DNA from: CAZYWA01 sp964650975 [NCBI: uncultured bacterium]
Lineage (GTDB): Bacteria; JADJOY01
Assembly: GCA_964650975.1 (NCBI GenBank)
Contig: CAZYWA010000183.1
Location: 1-13,716 of the forward strand
DNA: 13,716 bases
Reading direction: 5' to 3'
Shown here: positions 7,741-13,716 of the stretch, piece after piece
Layout of the letters: the number at the start of each line of letters is the position of its first letter
Numbering within the stretch: position 1 is the stretch's first letter
Translations under genes and position numbers: made by a program
The notes under the pieces: model-generated
Told to the model about the DNA's origin: nothing
The model's input: the letters and a program-made list of their open reading frames with translations, nothing else
The model's database searches: none

Positions 7741-9830
7741 CCGGGCGCTCCATCGAAGCGCGCCAGCTCGATGGCCGGCAGCTCGACGCGGGTGCCCGTG
7801 AGTGCCTCGGTGCGCTGCGCGCTTAGCCGGCGGTAATGCCAGGCGACGTGCACTTCGACGGGAGGCTCGAGCAGGACCGCCGGGAGATCGAGCTCCAGCG
7901 TGTGATCGCCGTCGGACGGGATCCGGCCGAGGTCTTCCACTCGCTCCACGTCCCAGAGCCGGTGGTCGGTGATCGTGTCTCCGTTGGCCGAGCGGAGACG
8001 ATCGCCGAGCGCGGGCGCTCCTTCGGGTCCAGACTCTCCGATCGACAGCAACTCGCGGGCGCCGCCGCGGTCCGCGACGCGCGCGGAGAGCCACACGTCG
8101 AAGAGATCGGTCGGGCCGTTGGGAAACGAGTGACCGAGGCGGCCCGAGTTCCGGGTCCGCACCCGCAAGCGCGGCTGGCTCGGCTGACCGACGATTTCCG
8201 TGGCGATGTCGAGGATCGGACCGCTCTGGTGGCTCGGGCGGTCGAGGCCGGTGCGGGCTCGCTCTCGCGCTTCCCCGCGCAGCCACTCGCTCATCGTGGC
8301 GAGACCCGCGTCTCCCTCGGCCTGGCGCGCCAGATAGGTGCTTGCGCCGAGCATCCGGTGATCGACCACGCGCAGACCGAATGGATTTCGATAAACCGGC
8401 ATGTGGCAGTCCCGGCACTCCTCGCCGTGAGCGGCGGCGGACGATCGCTCCCAGGACGCGAACTGGTCTTGCAGCACGTGGCTCAGCCGTCCGCCGGTCG
8501 GGATCGAGAGCGTCTGGACGTGGCAGGGTCTGCACACCACGGCCTCGCGGCTGTGGAAGTGGAATGCGCGGCGGTGCTGCGGAAGCCGGCTCGCGATCAG
8601 CGCGTAGGGCGTGTAGCCGCGGCGAATGGCCTCGAATCCGGGAAGATCCTGGATGAACATGAATCCGTCGGCGGCGAGGGGACGGATCTCGAGACCGCCG
8701 TCGCCGCGTGCGCTGACGTCGTCGGCGCGATGGCACGACATGCAATGCACCCCGGCGCGGAAGCCGTCGCTCGCCACGACCTCGTCGATCGAGGCGCGGT
8801 TCGGGTCGAGCGCGTGTGGCGCGTGGCAGCCAAGGCACCACCGCACCACGTCGCCGCGCCCGGCGCGATCCGCGCTTCTCAGCAAGGCCTCGAAGACCGG
8901 GTTGGCGGCAGCACGAGCGTGCGCCGACTCGGACCAGGTCTCGCTTTCACCGCCGTGGCACGAGACGCAGCCGGCCGGCGCGAGCTCGGCGAAATGCGCA
9001 TCGACCGGACGGATCATCCGCGGATCCGCCGCCGAGCGCTCGAATCGCGGGCCGTTCAGGATCGGCAGACCCACCACCACGAAGCTCGCGACCGCCGCCG
9101 TGGGCAACGCGACCCAGAAGAGTGGCCGTCGCCAGCGATAGCTGGGTGAGGCGTCGCCGGGGGCGCGTCGCGCGGCGACCCGGCGCGCGTGCATCACGTG
9201 CGCGCCGACCAGCAACAGCGCCAGCGGGCCGAGCAGCGTGTGCGCGACGGCCAGGACGTCGACGTGGGCCAGCGCCTTGGGCGGCACGATCGTGACCCAG
9301 AATCCAGTCGCCGCGCACGCGGTGGCGGCCGCGGCGGCGATCCACCGGAGATTGAACGGCGCCAGCCCGTGGCGGGTGAGCGCCCAGGCGGTCGCGATGA
9401 CCGCCAGCGCCGTCGCGTTGCCGACCGCCAGCAGGTAGCGCAGCTCGAGACCGACTCCGCGTGCTGCGCCCGAGGTCGCCTCCCGGTAGGCGCGCACCAG
9501 CGGCGTCATGAAGAGTGCGACCGTGATACTGGTCACGCACACGCCCGCCGCGAGCCACGGCCACGCCCGCGAGCTGGCCGCGCGCGGCGACGGAGCGCGG
9601 GGCGCGCGGAGCCGGCGCCGGGCCCGCTTCCAGTCGACGGTCGCGAAGAGATGCGTCAGCAGGTAGGCGAGGCCGGCCGGCACCAGCAGCAGGCCGAGAT
9701 ACGCGTGCGCGACCTGCAGGGTCTGGATGCGCGGCGACGGCTCGCGAAACGGCAGCGTCACCGCGGCCAGTGCAAGGGTCGGGAGCAGCAGCCCGGTGAC
9801 GATGCCGCGCAGCAGCTCTTCGAGACTCAC
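7668..9830 (-). CDS. Seven-helix membrane b-type domain fused to pentaheme cytochrome c
   Basis: 720 residues. Residues 1-260 contain about seven membrane helices (roughly 9-27, 38-62, 89-111, 130-151, 162-182, 192-214 and 237-258). His42/His60 and His197/His211 sit in helices; the second pair has the 13-residue gap common for b-heme ligands. Five c-heme motifs follow: CVSCH 288-292, CLGCH 332-336, CMSCH 363-367, CRPCH 433-437 and CRDCH 472-476. After them lies a beta-rich region with GRLGHSFPNG, a pattern often found after heme domains in multiheme cytochromes. An odd helix number places the hemes in the periplasm. The protein probably moves electrons between the membrane quinone pool and periplasmic partners, in a direction that cannot be told. 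GTG 9830 is the start, preceded by GAGGA with only 2 nt spacing. It converges with the dehydrogenase-propeller operon. Confidence 0.82.
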   Translation of the reverse strand: MSLEELLRGIVTGLLLPTLALAAVTLPFREPSPRIQTLQVAHAYLGLLLVPAGLAYLLTHLFATVDWKRARRRLRAPRAPSPRAASSRAWPWLAAGVCVTSITVALFMTPLVRAYREATSGAARGVGLELRYLLAVGNATALAVIATAWALTRHGLAPFNLRWIAAAAATACAATGFWVTIVPPKALAHVDVLAVAHTLLGPLALLLVGAHVMHARRVAARRAPGDASPSYRWRRPLFWVALPTAAVASFVVVGLPILNGPRFERSAADPRMIRPVDAHFAELAPAGCVSCHGGESETWSESAHARAAANPVFEALLRSADRAGRGDVVRWCLGCHAPHALDPNRASIDEVVASDGFRAGVHCMSCHRADDVSARGDGGLEIRPLAADGFMFIQDLPGFEAIRRGYTPYALIASRLPQHRRAFHFHSREAVVCRPCHVQTLSIPTGGRLSHVLQDQFASWERSSAAAHGEECRDCHMPVYRNPFGLRVVDHRMLGASTYLARQAEGDAGLATMSEWLRGEARERARTGLDRPSHQSGPILDIATEIVGQPSQPRLRVRTRNSGRLGHSFPNGPTDLFDVWLSARVADRGGARELLSIGESGPEGAPALGDRLRSANGDTITDHRLWDVERVEDLGRIPSDGDHTLELDLPAVLLEPPVEVHVAWHYRRLSAQRTEALTGTRVELPAIELARFDGAPGYGTVPIAKDATWPSSGSDTHMRP

Positions 9831-9846
9831 GGTCCTCGATCGTCAC

Positions 9847-10033
9847 CCTAAGCCGGATGATTCGTGAAGCGTTCTGCTGCGGCCGCCGATCGTCGGCATC
9901 TTGGGACGTACTCGCATTTCCGGTCCTCGACGTACTGTTCGTACGCCTGCGGACCGAAAATGCTGCGTTCGCCCCAATCTGCTCGACGCTTGGCGCCCTC
10001 GCTACGAACTTTCACGAATGACCCGGGCTAAGG
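9847..10033. repeat. 187-bp imperfect palindromic intergenic element (MITE/REP-like)
   Basis: The outer ends are inverted repeats: 9847-9868 and the complement of 10011-10033 agree at 19 positions with one gap, sharing the exact core ATTCGTGAA. Inside, weaker complementarity continues to a central hairpin with GCATTTCCGGTCC (9914-9926) against GGACCGAAAATGC (9951-9963), 12 of 13 paired. Within its loop CGTAC pairs with GTACG (9931-9945). CTAAG is directly repeated at 9848-9852 and 10028-10032 and could be a target-site duplication. The element fills most of the 252-bp gap between divergent genes and contains no convincing gene. A dispersed non-autonomous mobile or REP-type repeat is the best reading; a structured RNA is the alternative. 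No second copy is in the window. Confidence 0.55.
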
Positions 10034-10082
10034 TCCCGCCGGGCCGGCGTGCGCGCTAGTCTGCGGCGCGCCGGAAGGGACT

Positions 10083-11300
10083 ATGGGCTCGCTTCTCACA
10101 CGATTACTGGCGTGGATCCTGCGAATCGCGGGCGTGGGGCTCGCATGCTACCACCTCCAGTGGTTGGTGGTGACGTCCGCCTATCTGCTGCGCGCCTTCA
10201 GCGTCGATCTCGCTCCCGGGCGGGCCGCGGTGCCGCTCTTGATGCCGGCGAGTCTCTTGACGTTCGGCATCGTGCTGCTCGCGGTCGCGGATCTGCTGGA
10301 GGAGCCCGCGCGGGGGCCGAGCCGGGTGCTCGCGGTGCTGTGGGTCGCGCTGGCGCAGCAGCTGGCGGCGGCGGCGCTCCAGCATGAATCCTACGACGAA
10401 CGCCTCGGAGAAGGGCTCTACGCCGCATGGCCGTCGCTTCGCGAAACGGCTGGCTGGGGACCGATCGCGCTCGGAACGGGTCTCATTGCGGTGCTCGTGG
10501 TGCGCCGGATCCGTGCCGCGAGAAGCGAAGTCACGGCCCGGATTCCCGTTGGGCTCGCGCGGTGGATGAGCACCTCGCTCATGCTCGCTGGACTGGCCTG
10601 GGCCGCGTGGACGCTGGTGGAGCTCAATCCCGACGAGCACGTCGAGCACGTGAGCAACACGGCGGCGATCGCCGCGTGCGCCGCGCTTGCCGCCGTGGTG
10701 CACGATCGGACCGGACCCGCGCCACCTCGTGCCGCAGCGGGTGGGTTGGAATGGGTGGCGCTCGTGACCGGTCTCTTCGCGATGCGCGTCCTGTCACGCC
10801 AGGAGATCGTGACCGGCATCTTCTCGTACGAGTTCATCGAGACCACCGCCGAAACGCTGCTCTTCCCGAAGGGAAAGCTCTGGAACGCGTCCGCGCTGGT
10901 GGTAGAGCTCGGTCTCGCGATGATCGGTGCCGCAGCGCTCGCGTACGCGTCCCTCTCCCGAGGCTCGACGGGCGGGCGAGCGTCGACCACGTCGCCGGGC
11001 CGCTTCGGGCAGCGCTGGCGTACGCGTGCTCTTCGCGGCGTGACGATCCTGTCGGGGGCGGTGGTCGCCGCCATGGCGACGTCCGCAGCTGGCGCGATCC
11101 TCCTCGACCGCCAGCCCTGGCTCGCGGCGGCCGAGCTCTTCGGCTTCGCCGTGCTGCTCGCATCCGGCGCCCTCGAGCTCGCCGATGGGATGCATTCGCC
11201 CACCTTTCCCGCCAGCCGCGCCTCGCTGGGCGTCGCCCTCGGTCTCGCCATCACGCTCACGTCCGCGCTTGCCCGCCTCGCCGTGTGGTTCGCGGGTTAA
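10083..11300 (+). CDS. Polytopic membrane protein of unknown function
   Basis: 405 residues, not recognised. Hydrophobic helices occupy roughly residues 8-35, 48-72, 82-100, 125-142, 163-180, 192-206, 222-236, 270-292 and three more near the C-terminus, giving 10 or 11 spans. Between the seventh and eighth is a conserved-looking acidic/aromatic loop (SYEFIETTAETLLFPKGK) that could be a functional site. A His-Glu-rich stretch (NPDEHVEHVSN) lies between the fifth and sixth spans. There is no CxxCH, P-loop or transporter signature that I can name. The start is supported by a good ribosome site, GGAAGGGA at 10073-10080, 2 nt from the ATG. It is divergent from the cytochrome gene across the palindromic element. 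A role in the same electron-transfer system is possible, but nothing beyond position suggests it. Confidence 0.7.
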   Translation: MGSLLTRLLAWILRIAGVGLACYHLQWLVVTSAYLLRAFSVDLAPGRAAVPLLMPASLLTFGIVLLAVADLLEEPARGPSRVLAVLWVALAQQLAAAALQHESYDERLGEGLYAAWPSLRETAGWGPIALGTGLIAVLVVRRIRAARSEVTARIPVGLARWMSTSLMLAGLAWAAWTLVELNPDEHVEHVSNTAAIAACAALAAVVHDRTGPAPPRAAAGGLEWVALVTGLFAMRVLSRQEIVTGIFSYEFIETTAETLLFPKGKLWNASALVVELGLAMIGAAALAYASLSRGSTGGRASTTSPGRFGQRWRTRALRGVTILSGAVVAAMATSAAGAILLDRQPWLAAAELFGFAVLLASGALELADGMHSPTFPASRASLGVALGLAITLTSALARLAVWFAG

Positions 11301-11356
11301 CCGGCTGCTGAAGATGGCCCGCGCGGCAGGCGCGCGGCGAGCAAAGCGAGCCGACT

Positions 11357-11383
11357 CGGGGGCGGGCGCTTGAAAAGCCCCCG
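11357..11383. terminator. Candidate hairpin between convergent genes
   Basis: CGGGGGC (11357-11363) pairs with GCCCCCG (11377-11383) around a 13-nt loop. It lies between the stop codons of the membrane protein and the minus-strand radical SAM gene, where a shared terminator is expected. The A run is in the loop and no T-tract follows on either strand, so support is weak. Confidence 0.35.
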
Positions 11384-11389
11384 GAGGAA

Positions 11390-12850
11390 CTACGCCGCGG
11401 GCATCGCCACCAGGCTCTTCCACGCCTGCAGGTTCCGGAACGTCTCCCGTAGGCTGCGGGCCTTGAGTGTGTCGAGCAGCACCTGCAAGAGCTTGCGTGG
11501 CCGGAGATAAAAGGACAGGTACGCGAGCCGCCGCAGCCGGATCAGGTCGCGGCGCGAGAGCGCCGGGGTCTCGAACACCGGCCGGCCGTGCCAGGAATAG
11601 TGGGCCCAGTCCTCGGTGAGCAACGCGCCCTGGCTCTTGAGCACCGTGTAGGCGCGGGTGCCGGGGAAGGGCAGCAGGATGATGAACGAGGCGTAGGCCG
11701 GATCGATCGCCTTGGCGAAGTCGATGGTGGTTCGTACCGTGGATCGAGTCTCGCCGATGTTGCCCACGATGAACGTGGCCCAGCCCTTGATCCCCGCCTC
11801 CTTGAACCAGCCGAAGGCGTCGCGAACGCTCTGGATCGAGAGCCGCTTCTCGGTGAGCTTCATGATGGCCGGGTCGCCCGACTCGACGCCGATCTGCATC
11901 TCGACGCACCCCGACGCCTGCATCTCGAACACCAGGTCGCGCGACAGCGTGTCGGCGCGGGTGTGGCACACCCAGCGCAGCTGCGGATGACGGTCGCGGA
12001 CGTAGCCGCAGATCTCTCGCGCGCGAGCCTTCTTCGCGGTGAACGTGTCGTCGTCGAAGAACAGCAATCCGACGCCGTGATCCTCGACCACGTGGTCGAT
12101 CTCGGCGTACACCCGCGGCAGCGAGTGGTAGCGAACCCGGGTGTCCCAGACGATTTCGTTGCCGCAGAAATTACAGTCGAACGGGCAGCCCCTGGAGGTG
12201 AAGAACGTGGTGAAAGCCCCCGGGTTCTGGTGGGGATAGCTGTGGAAGTAGGTGAGGTCGCGCAGCAGGTCGCGCGCGGGGAAGGGCACCACGTCCAGGT
12301 CCTTGAGCAGGGCGGGCTTGGGGCCCGAGAGCCAGCCATCGCCCTCCCGGACGTGAACGCCCGGGATCGCGCTCGCGACTCCGCCGCTCGCGAGAGCCTG
12401 TAGCAGATCGACGAAGGTCTGCTCGCACTCGCCTTCCAGGTTGGCGTCGATGCCGGGGTGCGGCTCGGTGGGAAGAGCCGTGATGTGCGGGCCGCCGGCG
12501 ATGGTGACGACGCCGGGGCGTGCCGCGTGGATCGCGGAGCACATGCGCTCCACGTCGCGAATCGTGCCGGTGACCGCGGTGAACCCCACCAGATCGGGCT
12601 CGTGATCGAGGATCACGCGCACCATCTCCTCGTAGCTCGAGCCCGGACGGGTGATGAAGTCGAAGAGCCGGATGTCGAGCGGCTCCGGAAAGTACTTGCG
12701 CGCGTAGCCGGCGAGGTACGCGATGCCGAGCGGCGGACGGGCGTAGGCGCTGCCGCCCTTCTTCATTCCGGGGAAGTACCGGAACGGAGGATTGATCAGC
12801 GCCAGCCGCAGCGGACCCGGGCGGCGATCGGTGGGAAGTGCCAGCGTCAC
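11390..12850 (-). CDS. Cobalamin-binding-domain radical SAM protein
   Basis: 486 residues. The N-terminal domain (about 14-150) is a B12-binding Rossmann fold of the class typical of BchE-like enzymes: LALINPPFRYFPG, RPPLGIAYLAGYARKYF, PDLVGFTAVTGTI, VVTIAGGPHITALPTEP and GECEQTF. The DxHxxG cobalt-ligand motif is not evident, which is common in this group. The radical SAM domain starts at TSRGCPFDCNFC, with cluster cysteines 222, 226 and 229 as CxxxCxxC. LLFFDDDTF and IGVESGD mark later strands. Such enzymes methylate or rearrange unactivated carbons in lipids, pigments, antibiotics or polysaccharide-linked metabolites; the product here is unknown. The C-terminus has SFYLRPRKLLQVLLDTLK, echoed in the neighbouring protein. 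The GTG start overlaps the upstream stop by 4 nt (GTGA), indicating an operon. Confidence 0.88.
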   Translation of the reverse strand: MTLALPTDRRPGPLRLALINPPFRYFPGMKKGGSAYARPPLGIAYLAGYARKYFPEPLDIRLFDFITRPGSSYEEMVRVILDHEPDLVGFTAVTGTIRDVERMCSAIHAARPGVVTIAGGPHITALPTEPHPGIDANLEGECEQTFVDLLQALASGGVASAIPGVHVREGDGWLSGPKPALLKDLDVVPFPARDLLRDLTYFHSYPHQNPGAFTTFFTSRGCPFDCNFCGNEIVWDTRVRYHSLPRVYAEIDHVVEDHGVGLLFFDDDTFTAKKARAREICGYVRDRHPQLRWVCHTRADTLSRDLVFEMQASGCVEMQIGVESGDPAIMKLTEKRLSIQSVRDAFGWFKEAGIKGWATFIVGNIGETRSTVRTTIDFAKAIDPAYASFIILLPFPGTRAYTVLKSQGALLTEDWAHYSWHGRPVFETPALSRRDLIRLRRLAYLSFYLRPRKLLQVLLDTLKARSLRETFRNLQAWKSLVAMPAA

Positions 12851-13716
12851 GTCGTCACCCCGATGTATTTGAATCCGATGCGCATGAACGGCGTGATGCC
12901 GCCGCGCAGCGCATCGATCGCCAGCTGCCAGGCGTGCCGTGGCCGCACGTAGAAGGCCGCCAGCGCGAACCGCATCAGCCAGCGCAACGACCGCGAGCTC
13001 AGCCGGGACGTTGCGAACGGGCGGTGGTGGGCATAGCTCCGCCAGTCTCCGCCGAAGGTCGTCGCTCCACCCATGCTGCGGAAGATCTGCGTTCCCGGGT
13101 ACGGAATGCAATAGCTCACGTGGACGTGGTCGAACGGGATGCGCCGCATGTAGCGCAGCGAGTTGAGCGCGCGGCGGGTGGTGTCTCCCGGCAGCCCCAG
13201 GATGAAGTAGCCGAAGACCGATATGCCGGCGCGGTGGAAGAGATGCACGGCGTTTTCGAGCGCTCCCAGATCGAGGCGCTTGCGGGTCTGGTCGAGAACC
13301 TGCTCGTCGCCGCTCTCGACGCCGAAGCCCACCTGCCAGCAGCCGGCGCGGCGCATCAGCTCGACCAGCTCGGCGTCGACGTAATCGGCCCTCAACCCGT
13401 TGGGAGTCTTGAAGGGCGTCGAGAGCCCGGCGCGCGCGATGGCCGCGCAAACCGCCTTGGCGTGCTTGAGGTTTACGTTGAACACGTCGTCGATGACGTG
13501 CAACTCGTCGACCCCGAAGTCGCGCTTCAGCCAGCGCAGCTCTTCGACCAGCGCCTCGGGGTTGCGACGGCGCAGCGTCCGGCCGGTGATGGTCTCGACG
13601 GCGCAAAACGTGCATTCGAACGGACACCCACGTGTCGTGACCAGCGGAGCGATCCGGGAGCCTCTTCGCAGCACCTGCCAGGGGTTCTTCGAATAGCGCT
13701 CGAAACCGCCGATCAG
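12847..13716 (-). CDS. Radical SAM protein, probably B12-binding type (5' end outside window)
   Basis: 289 residues are visible, open to the right edge. The fragment begins LIGGFERYSKNPWQVLRRGS, then TTRGCPFECTFCAVE with CxxxCxxC at visible residues 31, 35 and 38, followed by VDELHVIDDVF, KTPNGLRADYVD, GFGVESGDEQV and FGYFILGLPGDT. These are the successive strands of an Elp3/MiaB-type radical SAM barrel. The layout matches B12-binding radical SAM proteins, but an N-terminal cobalamin domain would be upstream and is not seen. The C-terminal AFYVRPRHAWQLAIDALR aligns with the end of the next gene product, suggesting tandem paralogues acting on related substrates. The 4-nt GTGA overlap with that gene implies coupled translation. 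Confidence 0.87.
   Translation of the reverse strand: MIGGFERYSKNPWQVLRRGSRIAPLVTTRGCPFECTFCAVETITGRTLRRRNPEALVEELRWLKRDFGVDELHVIDDVFNVNLKHAKAVCAAIARAGLSTPFKTPNGLRADYVDAELVELMRRAGCWQVGFGVESGDEQVLDQTRKRLDLGALENAVHLFHRAGISVFGYFILGLPGDTTRRALNSLRYMRRIPFDHVHVSYCIPYPGTQIFRSMGGATTFGGDWRSYAHHRPFATSRLSSRSLRWLMRFALAAFYVRPRHAWQLAIDALRGGITPFMRIGFKYIGVTT

Noticed and set aside
7836-9149. 437-codon plus-strand frame opposite the cytochrome gene
   Set aside because: The minus strand carries five CxxCH motifs and membrane helices in order; the plus frame has no domain and is a codon-bias shadow.
1-13716. tRNA, rRNA, CRISPR array, transposase or phage genes
   Set aside because: No cloverleaf-like or ribosomal sequence, no regularly spaced repeats and no mobile-element proteins were seen on either strand.

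Overview
The window is GC-rich DNA, clearly above 60% by eye, packed with genes and carrying no RNA genes, CRISPR array or transposase. A FadL-type outer-membrane barrel, a lipoprotein signal and multihaem c-type cytochromes point to a Gram-negative bacterium with respiratory metabolism. The composition and gene types suggest a deltaproteobacterial, myxobacterial or Binatota-like lineage, probably environmental. That placement is inference; no marker gene is present.

Layout. (1) Positions 1-2467: the 3' end of a patatin-like phospholipase, a protein that is little more than a Crp/Fnr DNA-binding domain, and a FadL/OmpP1-family barrel. The barrel is preceded by a good -10 hexamer and a perfect 11-bp palindrome. 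(2) Positions 2541-7740, plus strand: a PQQ-type sugar dehydrogenase-like lipoprotein fused to a diheme cytochrome domain, then two membrane-anchored beta-propeller proteins. The three genes overlap or nearly touch and look like one operon. (3) Positions 7668-9830, minus strand: a 7-helix membrane domain fused to a pentaheme cytochrome, converging with and overlapping the operon. (4) Positions 9847-10033: a 187-bp imperfectly palindromic intergenic element with terminal inverted repeats. (5) Positions 10083-11300: an unrecognised polytopic membrane protein. (6) Positions 11390-13716, minus strand: two coupled radical SAM genes, one with a complete cobalamin-binding domain and the other cut by the window edge.

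How it may work together. The middle block reads as a periplasmic electron-transfer module. The dehydrogenase could oxidise a sugar or alcohol and pass electrons through its own two c hemes. The b/c-type membrane cytochrome on the facing strand could exchange electrons with the quinone pool or other carriers. The two propeller proteins would be periplasmic scaffolds or partners. This is inferred from domain content and proximity only. The left block is compatible with uptake and turnover of hydrophobic molecules. The right-hand radical SAM pair belongs to a separate biosynthetic locus with unknown product.
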